From assembly GCA_014526335.1 (NCBI GenBank), contig JACTAT010000006.1:2124738-2188737 (forward strand): a stretch of 64,000 nt of DNA, written 5' to 3'. A program made the position numbers and the translations under genes. Each line of letters starts with the position of its first letter. Within the stretch, counting starts at the first letter, position 1. The stretch comes from Chrysaora quinquecirrha (taxonomy: Eukaryota > Cnidaria > Scyphozoa > Semaeostomeae > Pelagiidae). Positions 33,720 through 46,034 of the stretch are shown here, piece by piece. The notes under the pieces were generated by a model. It saw only the letters and a program-made list of their open reading frames with translations. It was not told the DNA's origin and did not search any database.

Positions 33720-35620
33720 TGGATTTGAGATTTGAGAAACAAGGGAGAAATATGCATGCTGCTGGTCATGGCCGATAGAGCACTGCGGGCTCAGACGCAT
33801 TCTGCGCACGAGGAATTCTTTTTGAAAGATGAGCACTTCAGAATGGAAAGTTAGTAAAATGATGTAAATAAGATTTTTTTACAAGAGAATAAGCATTGAT
33901 TTAAAGAAAAATGCACAAATTAACGATAAATTATTAAAAATGTCAAGGAAGAAAGAGACGATTAGACCAAAGGTGAAACAGTTGAAGCAGTCAGGTAACA
34001 AAGTGATTGAAAAACTGCATGAAAATTGAAAATAGCTTGAAAATTCTTATTTTCAAAGAATCTAAACCTTCGTGCCACATAACAAGACATACACTACAAA
34101 ACTCAGCAGGAAAAGCTCTTTTTAGCAGTACCAAAGGCTTACTGGAACCGTTTTCCGATACGAAAGGTAATTAAGTTTATTTATCGCAATATTCCTGAGC
34201 CTTCGAATTGACTTCAACAAAATAATAATGTGGCCAAAAGTTCTTATTTTTAAAGAAACTAAACCTTCGTGCCACATAACGAAACATACACTGCAAAACT
34301 CAGCAGGAAAAGCTCTTTTTAGCAGTACCAAAGGCTTACTGGAACCGTTTTCCGATACGAAGGGTAATTAAGTTTATTTATCGCAACAATTTGTTGTTTT
34401 TGACTGAATATTCCTGAGCCTTCGAATTGACTTCAACAAAATAATAATGTGGCCAAAAGTTCTTATTTTTAAAGAAACTAAACCTTCGTGCCACATAACG
34501 AAACATACACTACAAAACTCAGCAGGAAAAGCTCTTTTTAGCAGTACCAAAGGCTTACTGGAACCGTTTTCCGATACGAAGGGTTTTTGAATTTTATAAA
34601 CGCGACAATTTGTTGTTTTTGACTGAATATTCCTGAGCCTTCGAATTGACTTCAACAAAATAATAATGTGGCCAAAAGTTCTCATTTTTAAAGAAACTAA
34701 ACCTTCGTGCCACATAACGAAACATACACTACAAAACTCAGCAGGAAAAGCTCTTTTTAGCAGTACCAAAGGCTTACTGGAACCGTTTTCCGATACGAAG
34801 GGTAATTAAGTTTATTTATCGCAACAATTTGTTGTTTTTGACTGAATATTCCTGAGCCTTCAATTGACTTCAACAAAATAATAATGTTCTTATTTTGGCC
34901 AAAAGTTCTTATTTTTAAAGAAACTTAAACCTTCGTATCGGAAAACGGTTCCAGTAAGCCTTTGGTACTGCTAAAAAGAGCTTACAAAACTCAGCAGAAA
35001 AAGCTCTTTCAGACAGTACCAAAGGCTTATGTGGAACGAAGGTTTAGTTTTTTAAAAAGAGAACTTTTGGCCACATTTTATTTTGTTGAAGTCAATTCGA
35101 AGGCTCAGAAATATTCAGTCAAAAACAACAAATTGTTGCGATAAATAAACTTAATTACCCTTCGTATCGGAAAACGGTTCCAGTAAGCCTTTGGTACTGC
35201 TAAAAAGAGCTTTTCCTGCTGAGTTTTGTAGTGTATGTTTCGTTATGTGGCACGAAGGTTTAGTTTCTTTAAAAATAAGAAATTTTCAAGCTATTTTCAA
35301 TTTTCATGCAGTTTTTCAATCACTTTGTTACCTGACTGCTTCAACTGTTTCACCTTTGGTCTAATCGTCTCTTTCTTCCTTGACATTTTTAATAATTTAT
35401 CGTTAATTTGTGCATTTTCTTTGAATCAAGGCTTATTCTCTTGTAAAAAATCTTATTAGCATCATGTTACTAATTTTCCATTCTGAAGTGCTTATCCTTT
35501 GAAAAGAATTCCCCGTGAGTAGAATGCGTCTGAGCCCGCACTGCTCTATCAGCCAGCCACGACCAGCAGCGAAAATTCTGCCTTACTCTGCGCATGTCAA
35601 GTGCAAATTTCTCCCTTGTT
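33720..35620. repeat. 2-kb composite palindrome with central 219-bp tandem units
   Basis: The outer arms are reverse complements. 'TGCACAAATTAACGATAAATTATTAAAAATGTCAAGGAAG' and 'AACAGTTGAAGCAGTCAGGTAACAAAGTGATTG' near 33910-34015 (given in parts) reappear inverted near 35300-35410. Between them are head-to-tail units starting AAACCTTCGTGCCACATAAC at 34064, 34261, 34480 and 34699 (periods 197, 219, 219). At about 34930 the orientation flips inside the shared CCTTCGT motif, and two inverted unit copies follow to about 35270. Open frames of up to 131 codons here are repeats of the unit, not genes. Confidence 0.9.
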
Positions 35621-36624
35621 GATTTGAGAGATTTATAGATTTTGAGATCGAGGTTTACATCAGCCTCGAAGCCAATTGTCACCATGACTGCCATGTTGCC
35701 ATGTGTTGGAGTTGCTTAGCAGCAATAAAGATTGAAAGAATTATGTGAACTTGGTAAGTTGGTAAGTTTGCTGCTAATTCTGCTGCAGAAGACTATAAAA
35801 AGAAAGAAAATAAAACAGGAAGGTAATTATTGAGGTTTAATATGTTTGCAAAATGAGTCCAATGAAACACGCAGACATGGCAGGAAAGAATTGGTGTAGA
35901 CTAGATTTAGATAGGCCTAAACCAGATTCGGCATACGGGAGTGAAGGTTTTTCACCCAACTTCATTTTTGCCAAACCGGCCTAACCCTCTCTCTTGTAAG
36001 ACGTTTTTGCCGTGCCTCGTGTTTTGCTTTCTTTTGCTTTTGCCTTAACCTAAAATGATGTTTGTATGTAGTTTCTTGTTCCAGCCAATTATTTGCTTCT
36101 AAACGTCGACACGTCGACACGTTTAGGTATTATCTAGAGGCTCCTGGATGCAAAATCCTCCCCCCACTCACCCTCCCCAAACCCTAAAAATTTACAGGAC
36201 CATTAGGAGAAGGGGGCGTTAGCTTGGACCCTCAACAAATCATGGACTATACACTATGGTATCATTTTATCATCAAATCATCACCCATGAAAATAATATT
36301 TTCAAATTTTGCAGCCCCATCCCCGTGGTGTTCCCCCCAAAGAGTCAATGTTCATTCTCTGAGTTTCTGACTCCAGCAACATTCTTGAGAATTCTCAATT
36401 GAAAATTGAAATTAAAAGCATCCAACAGAACTTTTATAAGCTCCTGTAGGTTTGTAAGCCCCCAAATTTGCCCTATTAGCCCCAAATAGACTTAAGGGAG
36501 CTATTTTGAGGATTTGTGGTATCCACATTTCTTGTTTAGTTCTTATGAAAATTTCAGATTGGTGTTTTTGTTTATAAAAAGGTTCAAGTTCTTGTTTTCA
36601 GTTGAAAATAATCTTCTTTCACAG
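35621..36624. other. Upstream region of PPP1R32
   Basis: No coding sequence is recognised. A CTATAAAAAG motif near 35795 followed by 'CAGGAAG|GTAATT' near 35820 could be a promoter and a non-coding first exon. The strong acceptor TTTCACAG at 36624 just before the ATG implies that some 5' UTR exon exists. Confidence 0.35.
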
Positions 36625-36627
36625 AGA

Positions 36628-39600
36628 ATGGGTCCTTTGCCATATGGTCCATCCACAACTCATGTAAATGCAAGTAATGGAGCTGATGTGAAAATAAATC
36701 AATTTTACATCACTGAATATTCAAACAAATATGGAAAAGATGGATTCATGCCAAGAGCTGGAGGTCACAAGGGAACTGGCTATCAGAGTAACTTCCGTCC
36801 TGGTGTTTATTACAGTAGGAAAATCGATGAGCTTGATAATCCCAAGCTAGGGTAAGTATTGTACAGTAGTTATTCGATTATCTGGCCTACTCGGGACATG
36901 AGATTTCAAAATGTGTGTGGATGATCCGAAATTCCAGATAATCAAAATATATAATCACAGCAAAACCAGTTACAAACTTACAAGAGTAACTTTTAAGGAT
37001 TATTTTTCAAACAAACAGTTCTCTGCATTCTAGAGTATTTGAGATTTTAGAGTGATTTTGTCATAATTTCTGCATGATATTTTGATCTTCAAATAATTTA
37101 CACAGAGAAAAATAGAATATTCACTGAATAACGCTTTCATAGTTGAACATTTTGATGGACTGGATAATTGAAGTCCGGATAAACGAGGGGTTGGATAATC
37201 AAATAATTACTGCACTGTATTCTTTATTGTTTAGACCTGCTCAACAAAAGACCACCAGGGTAAATATTTTACAAATTTGAAGGTGCTGTAGCATTGTGGC
37301 CTTATCCAGCTGGCTTGTGGTTTCAGAAGCTCAGCATGGTTGGGGTTCAAGCCCCAGCTACAGCTGAATCACAGCCAGGGCCAAGTTCCTTCACCTTCAA
37401 GATATCAAGTTCTCAATTATAAAATCATATAGCACATCCAAAACTTGCTCTATGTACAAAGTTTTGCTGTCATAGGGCTTGTATTATTAATTTTATGTGC
37501 ATTCAAAGTTTCTGACTCTATGAAGGTTTTGACTCTGTATAGTGACTAGGGGTGAAACTGTTCACCACCTTAATCGTTTATTTGTACATAAGTTCAATTT
37601 CTATTATGTATATAATTTATCACCCTTTCAGGAAACTTCTTGCTGACAATTACAATTCCGTGACCAAAATCCACTTCAAAGATTTTAAAGGATCTAATGG
37701 AAAGGATCCATTACCAAAACAAATTTACATGGTTAAAAGTGGTTTCGTCAGAGATACTCAGCCAACAATACCTGCAACAAAGCAGGTAAGACCTTATCTA
37801 GTGATTTGCTTATAAAGTATTGTGTTAAGGGCTGATTCCACTAGTGCTTTTTACTTGCAATTTGCTTGCAGTTGTACTTGTAAGTGACTTCCGTGCCAGA
37901 ATTTACAGTGTAAACCTTGAAGGGTCTTGAAATTAACATCTTTGTCATTTCGATTGCAAAGTTCTGGTTTAATTCTCTGGCAACAGACTTTCAATGTATG
38001 AATATTGCAGTATTCTCTATTGTGAAGCAATTTTCCCATGAAAATTATCATGTTATGCTAAGAACAGCGAAACATCTTTGGATCTGCATATTTGGATCTG
38101 AGTACTGTCAGGTGATCACTAGATCACCCAGAGTGTGCAGAAAATTACAAGATGGATTGTTGTTTGTTTTCGCGCTTGGACTCTTCAATTGATTTTCTAT
38201 CGGTCATCCTGCTCAATCCCCCAAGCTAATTGGTGTTCAAAACACAATGCCAATCAGTTTCTCCTTCTGATTTGTGCATTTTGAGCTGCATCTGGGTATA
38301 AATTTCGCCTTAGTTTATTGTTTTGGAATGTTTTGAGGTTCATACTCTGAGGAGTGTCAGGTGAAAAAGGTTGAGAGTATGCCCAAAGATATTTCTGCTT
38401 ATTCTCACAATTTTGCTTTAAAAATGTAAAAGAACTTCATTACTAAATATGCTTATCAAGAATATGCGAGAACCAATGTTTCTGTCACATATAAACAAAA
38501 TGGAGTTATTTAAGACAACTAAAAAAGATTTTCGGAAGACTGATTGCTAGAAAAATTTAAAGTCCCTTATTGTTTTGCAACAATGAACAAAAGAAATTGT
38601 GGGATTTTGCTGATCAGATTGCTATGCCGCAAAATCTTGTTGAAGGAATGGCCACACCCTTTGTTGGAAAAGTTTAGGCTTCCCCCAAACTGAAAATTCC
38701 TAGCTACACCACTGTGACACCATCACAACTCTGGCAACCCTCTACGTTTTTTTGAGCATTGATTTAAACATGTGCTGCTTCTGCTTTTCTCTTTAGGTCA
38801 GATCTGTCTGTGTGGACACGAAATACGAAGGAACAGTGTACCCAACATTAAAACCTCATCTTCATAAAATCAGAAGTAAAGATCCTATTGCTCAAGAGAA
38901 TGCAGGACATGTAAATATCATTCTTTTTTAATATTATCAGATCCAGTCTTTGAAGGGCTTGGTTATGTTATGTTCGTTGTTGTTTCCATTTGCCTTTAAG
39001 AAATGACCGTTAACACCTCCTTGTGGCTTAGTTGCCTTGAAGCCTGTTGCACATACGGTTTTCTGAGGTTGTTAACAAGGTTTTTAAAATAGACTAAAAA
39101 AACCTCAGATGACAGAATGTTCACACTGGGTCTTTTTCGTTCGCGAGTCTTTTAAAAAATTTCAACGGAAAACAGGCTTTTTGTATTATATCGCTAAGGT
39201 TTTGTTAAAGACAGGAGTAATAAATCCAGCAAACTCGGATTTCAATAATTTCTTCTTCCTTCACAAATACACTTTTTTTAATAAGCAACCGCTCAATAAG
39301 CAATTAGGGCTGAACTGACCTTAACATTAAGCAACTTGAGGGCTCAATTGAATTACTGTAAGCAACTAAGAAGTCAAACAACCAAGCTTATACTCTTTCT
39401 TGTTGTTAGGAAATTGTTTGTTCTTATGTTTTGCATGTTGAAGTTCGTTAGCTAACGTTTTTCAAATTACTGTCTCCCAAAAGTTGTGTTGTAGGCCTAA
39501 CAGTTGATGATTTTGACCCGCGAAGTCAGGGGTGGTTGTTAGGTACAAAAATGTTAAGCAACTTTTAAGCAACTTTGAGGGCTGAAATGTCTAAAATTTT

Positions 39601-42600
39601 AAGCAACTTTGAGGGCTGGACGAAAGTCAAGTTGCTTATTAAAAAATAGTGTATAACCTAGTAAAGTTAGAAATCTAAAATATTAGTCGAAGCAATTTCA
39701 TGTAAAATTGTTTTATTTAAGGGATGGTACACGTGGAGACCAACAGGAACTAGTATGATGAAAGCTGATTTTCGACCTTCCAGATACCTAACCGTAAGTA
39801 CAGTGCATTATTATTTTCGACTTAGAAGCCTGATACCGCATTGTCACTGCAAGGTAGAGCTTTAAGCACCGTAAATCCCCGAATAAGGTCCCGGGGGCTT
39901 ATTTGCAAAAACGTATTTTTTGGTGGGGGCTTATTCGAGGGGAGGGCTTATTCGAGGGGGCTTATTCGAGGGGAGGGCTTATTCGAGAGGAAGGCTTATT
40001 CTAGGGGAGGGGGCTTATTCGAGGGGAGGGCATATTCGAGGGGAAGGCTTATTCGAGGTGGGGCTTATTTGAGAAGAAGGCTTATTCGAGGGGAGGGGGC
40101 TTATTTCAAAGTGCAATAGCTCCAGCATGTTTTCGACAGAGTAGAAGAGAGAGAGAAAAGGATAACTATTGCAACTAATTTGTATTCTATAATCTAAATC
40201 AGCTGCTTGCCAGCTAATTATTGGTTGAATTGATAGTGAAACCTGTCAGCACTAGCTTTTGTAGTGTTTTCATTAGTTAAAAGATGCATTATAGGCAAAA
40301 ATAAATTCATAAGGCCTTGGAATAATTCCTCATGGTGGCTTATTCGAGGGGAGCTTATTTGCAAAACTTAATTCTTAGATGAAGGCTGATTTGAGGGGGA
40401 CTTTTTCGGAGGTGGGGGCTTATTCGAGCTTTTACTGTATAACGAGTTTAACAAATGTTCCGTTTCGACTAGTCAATCCAACAAACCCAGTTGATCTATT
40501 ACTGAAAACGTAACCTTGTTTAAAGTGATATCTGTTTAAACATTACTTAAACGCAGTTTTTTTTATAAGCAACTTCCCTCTTGCCTAGTTCAAAAAGTTG
40601 CTTATTTTTGGACCTCTTATGGCCACCTTTTAGTGGCAAAAGTTGCTTAGTAGTTGCTTAATTCTAACTATATTTTTTTCCCTAAGAATAGTATAGAGGC
40701 TAGAAAAACAGCCAAATTTGGAGTTATCTTATAGCTTTTTATGCAACATAACGCTGGAACACCTATATACAGCAAAGGAATACTATAAATAGCATCAGTC
40801 AAGAAGTACCATGTAACCATATAGAGACTTTGTATTGAAAGTTTAACGGAAACCTCTTAAGTAACACTCCGTTGGTATGCGAGTTTTTGACAAATGAATC
40901 GAAATAGCTTCTAAGTTGATCGATCCTCCATTGCTTGCAGTGATATAAAGTATTTAAAATTCACTATGTTGCTTAGGTTTTTCTCCTGTGGTACTATACC
41001 TTGCTTAAAATTTTAGGCCTTCTACATCTTGGTTGCTTATAAGCGGTTGTTTATAAAAAAACTGCGTGTAGCCCTGTTTAAACACGTTTAACATGATATC
41101 AGTGTTAAAGCATTGTTAGCTGACGAAATCAGTGTGTTTGTAGAAAGTTCGAGTGTTTTCCGAGGTCTTAACATTAACGTTAAGTGCAGTTGGAATCGTG
41201 AAGGTGATATGACGTTGTGATCTAATTATAGCTAGCTAGCTAATGGATTCTCAAGCTAATGATTCGTTCTTGATTTGATCATGGGACTTTTAAGCTGTCG
41301 AACCTAAAAATAAAACTAAGTGGTGAAGCGACTATTTATTTGCTTTTTAACGAAGATAATGTATAAGGCTTTATATATAGTATTGGAACCAAGCATTTTT
41401 TATATTCTAAATTGACAACTCTCTGTCATAGGGAAACGAAGCTTTCACTACTGTGGCTACACGTTCAGACCGTGAAACTGGCTATACACGGGAGATAAAG
41501 CCAAACGGGGAGTTCACAGGGCGACCAGAACATGTAAGTTTACTAAAATATATTTTTATGCATGGAAAATACTAGGGTAGATTTTTCCATGAGTGGCATG
41601 CCACAACTGATCCAAAAATCTATGGAAAAATCTATCCTAATGTTTGCTATTCATGATATATATAACTTGATATGTGTGGTACTGAAGAAGGCTCAACGTA
41701 GCCGAAATACGAAGCCAAGCGGGAGGAGGGCTGCGAGCTTGGGCTGTATGACTTTGAGAGTTACTTGACGTTTTCACTGAGATCTTTAGATCAATGGAAT
41801 CGTCGTTCGCTAGCTGATGATGCAGTCCAGGTTTGAGTGCCATCTATTAAGGTATGTCACTCATGGGAAGTCTGTCCTACTGTTTGCCAACCATGAGAAA
41901 TATACCTTAATATGTATGGTACTGAAGAAGGCTTAGCATGGCGGAAACAAAAAACCAAACGGAAGAGAGCCTTGGCTGCAGGAGTATATAGACTAAAATC
42001 AAAATTCTAATCGTATTTTGTGACAACGAAATCTATACGGCTTTGTATCTGCAGTTAAAGAATAAGGTCTTAAATTCTAATTATTTATATCATTGATTAG
42101 GTTTTCACAAAGTTGAATCAGGTGCAACCATTAGTACAACAGAGAATCAAAAACAGGACCCGGCTGAGTATGCTAATATGGTTCATGCTAAAGAATACCC
42201 AAGGTATGCAGTAATTAATGTTCTTTGTTACTACTTTTACAATGCAAATATACGTATCATTTGTTGTGAATACTTGTGTATTTAAGACTAACGACTACAT
42301 TCTCCGACTACACTTTTTTTTAATAAGCAACTGGTCAATAAGCAACCAGGGCTGAGATTTTGTTAAAATGTTTTGTGAAATAGCTTTCTTTACATTGGAC
42401 ATCCTTGCAAACTTGTCAATTACATTGAAAAGCCAGAATAGAGCTAAGGTAAGAGGTTTTAGGGGTAACAGTCATTCTGCAAGGGTTAAAATACTAGATA
42501 TGTTAAGCAACTATTCTATTCTATTCTATGATTTATTTAATGTTAGTTTTGACAATAGTGATGTGACACAAATTTATACTAACATGAAGCAACTCCAGAG

Positions 42601-43124
42601 ATTGCATTAGGTCATTATTTGCTGCAAAAGAAGCAAGCGCATTTGTTACTAAGAAACCACGTTTTTAGCAAGTTTTTAAACTGCCTTGGGTTTCGAGCTG
42701 ATGTTATTTCATCCGGAAGGGCGTTCCAGATTTTTATTTCATCCAGAAGGGCGTTGCAGATGAAGGGAACGCCCTTCATCTAGAACTCTTGAGGGCTGGA
42801 CCAAAGTCTAGTTGCTTATTGAATAAAGTGTATATTTTTATTTGTCATTTCAGCATGTCAGCTACCACTTTCAGAGGTTTGCAGAGGGAAAAGGAAACGC
42901 TGCCAGAAAGACTTGGCAATCTTTCGTTTGGAAATAAGGTTAGTTCTTTGGTTGTTTTGTTTGTTATTTGATTATGATAATGACGGTGATGATGATTATG
43001 ATGGTGATGGTGATGATGATGTTGATGTTGATGATGTTTATGATGATGATGATGATCGTGGTAATGTTGATGAGGATGATGATGATTTTGTTGTTGATGA
43101 TAATGATGACGATGATGATGATCC

Positions 43125-43177
<53 letters not shown>

Positions 43178-43269
43178 CGTGATGGAGGTGATGATGATGA
43201 TGATTGGGATGATGATGATGATGGTGATGATGATGATGATGGTGATGATGATAATGATGATGATGATCC

Positions 43270-43302
<33 letters not shown>

Positions 43303-43330
43303 TTGATGATGATGATGATCGTGATGGAGG

Positions 43331-43385
<55 letters not shown>

Positions 43386-43401
43386 GATGGTGATGATGAT
43401 A

Positions 43402-43434
<33 letters not shown>

Positions 43435-46034
43435 TTAGATAATGATGATATGATGATAATGATGATGATCATGATGGAGGTGATGATGATGATGTTGGGG
43501 ATGATTTTGATTATGATAATAATTTTAAGACTTTGATGATTTCGACAACGATAATGTTGATGGTCACGATGATTACATTAAATTCTATGAAATTTAATGT
43601 TTTTAGGAAGATACTGGTTACACAGAAAATAATTGCAAGTACGTCCAGTCGGCTGAATCACCCCAATCGTTACAACGGTATAATACAGAATACTACACAA
43701 GGTAATCCCTTTTTTCTGAATTCTAAAATCCTCTTTTTTACAAGGAAAGTCACAATATTTATTTACTAAGACGTATAAGAGATATTTGATTGGGATGGGG
43801 GTAGACTTATTACCTGAGTCCCAGTTATCGCTCATCAAATCGGAATGCACAAAGCCGAGGTCGCTTAAACTTTTTTATATACAGTTCTATCTTTCTGTTG
43901 CATGTTTTCTAAAAAGAGATTTTGTTCAGACGCTTTGTAGATTTAACAATATCGTTGTAACATTGTTATGTTGAAAGTAAACGGTAATTTTGTGAACTAC
44001 TACGCCCCAGTTGGGTGTTGAAATTGAGATTGAATCTAAGCGATTCATTTCAGTAGCGATAACTATTCCTCGCAGGTCCGGTTAATTTCACACCTTTCGA
44101 TCCGACCTTTGCAATAAATAGGCAAGAAACCACATTTCTCATTGCCCGATGATGGGAGACGGATCTCTCCCAAAACGTTGCCCAACTAAATATCAAAGGC
44201 TTGTCATGATAAGTGGTGACTATCATGTCTAATACAGTGTCAGAAACAGCCTTGATAAGTCCGAATATATAACTATGACTCAGGTTATAAGTCTAGGTTG
44301 GGGGTAAACCCTTAGCCTGCCTAATTCGGACAATGGTGCACGTCAAAGCGATGAAAATACTTCTCAGTCCTCGAATCCTCAACAGCATTAGGTTTTAAAA
44401 GTTAGAATTTGTTTTGAGTTTCTTTTGCAGTCGCCACCACTGCAAAACGAATGCCTTGTTTAAAAAGTGAATTTGGATAAGCTGCTTCCAAGCATTTTGC
44501 CTGTTTTCCCGTTTTCGGAATCCTGACAGAAAGCAATGCAAATTAAGAGTCCGATTATGTCTCACTTTTCTGATTTGTGTTTTTTTAATTCATGTCTGGT
44601 TATCAATTCCGCCTTAATCAGTTTTTTCGGTCTGTTTTTGACGTTTATACTCTGAGGCGTCCCAGATATAGAAAGCTTACCGTTTTGGAATCCTGACACA
44701 AAGCAATGCAAATTAAGAGTCCGATTATGTCTCACTTTTCTGATTTGTGTATTTTTTTATTCATGTCTGGTATCAATTGTTTCGGTCTTTTTGACGTTTA
44801 TGCTCTGAGGAAAAAATTTTTATTCGATCACCCTCTGAAGAAGCCTTGCTTGGCAGGGCGAAATATTAGTTTAAAAAAATATTTTAATTCAAAACTATAG
44901 TTTCGCTGTTGTTTTTGCGTGGCGGTGTTCCTGCTTAGTTTTTTATTTATTTATTTCTTTATTTCGATACCCGGCGCTAGAAAAGTCAGGCGAAATCGAT
45001 AGGAAAGGAGTGCACATCCCTTCAGCAAAATACTCTAAGTAGTGCACCCCCACGCCCGATACAAACAACTTCATGCACTAGGCTGCAGTTTCTTATGAGT
45101 CAGTTTCTAGGAAGCGAGTTTTACTCTATTCAGGATTAGTCCTAATAAAACAAGCAATAAGAAGTACATTATTTTTCTTGACTTCAGGTTCTTTGACAAA
45201 ACTCCAATGGGTGAAGCACGGATGGGAAACACAAAGGGAAACGTAATGGAACAACCTCACAATGGATTTACGAAGAGCACAGCTGTACATGATTTCGGAA
45301 ATGAAATTAATACAACAGAACACATAAGAAACCTGCATCCTTATGTACAAAGGTAAATACATTCAATTTAGAGAGTTTGCTTGTGACGATCTGAAATCAT
45401 TTGGCCATTGCCTATTGTGATTGTAGCAAGGCCGACATTTGTTGGCTGATCAGGCCAAACGAGGCCAACATTCTAAAATGCTGGGTGAATGTTTGGTCCT
45501 AATCAAACTTCAAACAACTTCAATCAAACTTCATCAAAAATGATATTTGTCATGAATGGCGAACACAAGGATAGATTTGTCTGCAAGTTTCATACCACAA
45601 AAAGTAGGACTGGAACTTGCGCTATGAAATCGCTGAATAACTCTCCAATAACTCTCCTCCTGTTTGGCTTTTTCGTGTTTCGGCTATGTTAAGCCTTCTT
45701 CAGCACCATACAAATGTATACATATTTGTCATGAATGGCGAATTATCAAACTTCAACAACTTGCTACAATTTCTTAGCATCAAGGCAATCGTGCTTGCGC
45801 ATTAGCAATCATTTCGTTGTTCCGAAATGTTGGACAGCAATGTTTTTGGACGTGGCCTAACGGCCAAACAATTGTTGTAAAGCAAGTTTAAAATGTCTGA
45901 CCACCAAAGTTTGATCGTTTGGCCAGTGCCTTACTAAGCTGTTTCATTAATTTTTTCACAGGAGCATCAAAGCTAGAGACCCGTATTACGTCTCTCAGAT
46001 TCATGAACACAAGAAAAAACCTATCACAGCATGA
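36628..46034 (+). CDS. PPP1R32: PPP1R32 / SAXO4-like axonemal protein
   Basis: The family member in mammals (protein phosphatase 1 regulatory subunit 32, also stabilizer of axonemal microtubules 4) is a ciliary and flagellar protein. Coding exons are 36628-36851, 37632-37785, 38797-38910, 39722-39793, 41432-41533, 42101-42203, 42854-42938, 43607-43701, 45188-45352 and 45962-46034 (stop at 46032). The protein starts MGPLPYG like the human one. It carries the conserved YGKDGFMPRAGGHKGTGY block, LDNPKLG, KADFRPSRYL, RETGYTRE, GYTENN and the C-terminal IRNLHPYVQRSIKARDPYY motif. Start choice rests on alignment to the human N-terminus; an upstream in-frame ATG at 36514 is separated by a likely splice acceptor at 36624. 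Phases agree except between exons 5 and 6. Exon 6 read in phase 0 is out of frame with the conserved remainder, and one extra T in the run at 42102-42105 would restore it. Confidence 0.9.
37287..37405. mobile_element. SINE 'GTGGCCTCGTGGTGTAATCC' family, partial copy
   Basis: 'TGTGGCCTTATCCAGCTGGCTTGTGG', 'AGAAGCTCAGCATGGTTGGGGTTCAAGCC' and 'ATCACAGCCAGGGCCAAG' align with the copy at 16115. It lies in PPP1R32 intron 2 close to its acceptor side. Confidence 0.65.
39255..39655. mobile_element. MITE 'TACACTTTTTTTAATAAGCAAC' family, copy 3
   Basis: It starts 'TACACTTTTTTTAATAAGCAACCGCTCAATAAGCAATTAGGGCTG' (in outline) and ends 'AGTTGCTTATTAAAAAATAGTGTA'. The internal block 'GCAACTTGAGGGCTCAATTGAATTACTGTAAGCAACTAAGAAGTCAA' also occurs near 26640-26690. 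It is in PPP1R32 intron 3. Confidence 0.8.
39880..40445. repeat. G-rich minisatellite-bearing element, unit GGGGCTTATTCGAGGGGA
   Basis: About ten imperfect units of GGCTTATTCGAGGGG(A)GG run from about 39930 to 40105. The flanks look like terminal sequence: 'GTAAATCCCCGAATAAGG' on the left and 'GGGGGCTTATTCGAGCTTTTACTGTAT' on the right. It lies in PPP1R32 intron 4. The open frame of 92 codons here is a repeat artefact. Confidence 0.85.
40550..41075. mobile_element. MITE 'ATAAGCAAC' family, long copy
   Basis: 'AAACGCAGTTTTTTTTATAAGCAACTTCCCTC' at the left is matched by 'TTGCTTATAAGCGGTTGTTTATAAAAAAACTGCGTGTAG' at the right. It is longer than other copies and lies in PPP1R32 intron 4. Confidence 0.75.
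41575..41980. mobile_element. Two tandem SINE copies in PPP1R32 intron 5
   Basis: Each copy contains 'GTACTGAAGAAGGCT.A.C.TAGC.GAAA', the inverse of the CTTCTTCAGCACCA body, and 'TTTTCCATGAGTGGCATGCCACA' or a relative. The first also has a tRNA-like end 'GATGATGCAGTCCAGGTTTGAGTGCC'. Confidence 0.7.
42305..42838. mobile_element. MITE 'TACACTTTTTTTAATAAGCAAC' family, copy 4
   Basis: It starts 'CTACACTTTTTTTAATAAGCAACTGGTCAATAAGC' and ends 'CTAGTTGCTTATTGAATAAAGTGTATA'. It ends about 15 bp before the acceptor of PPP1R32 exon 7, so its right end forms part of that splice-site neighbourhood. Confidence 0.8.
42968..43560. repeat. (GAT)n microsatellite in PPP1R32 intron 7
   Basis: It is nearly pure GATGATGAT with GGT, GTT and ATAATG interruptions. 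An internal higher-order repeat of about 145 bp begins with 'GATGATCCATGATGATGAT' at about 43114 and 43261 and includes 'GATCGTGATGGAGGTGATG'. It begins about 30 bp after the exon 7 donor and stops about 50 bp before exon 8. All frames are open and none is a gene. Confidence 0.97.
43990..45180. other. PPP1R32 intron 8, includes a local duplication
   Basis: 'GGAATCCTGACA.AAAGCAATGCAAATTAAGAGTCCGATTATGTCTCACTTTTCTGATTTGTGT' (in parts) occurs at about 44517-44585 and again at about 44690-44750, a direct duplication about 172 bp apart. The rest is not recognised. Confidence 0.6.
45545..45740. mobile_element. SINE 'GCCTTCTTCAGCACCATA' family copy in PPP1R32 intron 9
   Basis: 'TTTGTCATGAATGGCGAACACAAGGATAGATTTGTC', 'GAAATCGCTGAATAACTCTCC' and 'GTTTCGGCTATGTTAAGCCTTCTTCAGCACCATA' are in order. 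It is inserted inside TGTTTG-rich MITE sequence. Confidence 0.75.

Noticed and set aside
34122..34769. Repetitive 131-codon minus-strand frame with repeated VLLKRAFPAEFC
   Set aside because: The repeat unit happens to be 219 bp (divisible by 3), so any open unit gives a long frame. The sequence lies in the palindromic repeat and has no start, splice or domain support.
39841..40119. Frame encoding repeated EGRAYSRG
   Set aside because: Product of the GGGGCTTATTCGAGGGG minisatellite within an intron.
42913..43536. Overlapping open frames on both strands encoding poly-Asp, poly-Met, poly-His and poly-Ile
   Set aside because: All are translations of the (GAT)n microsatellite; a real intron of PPP1R32 spans the region.
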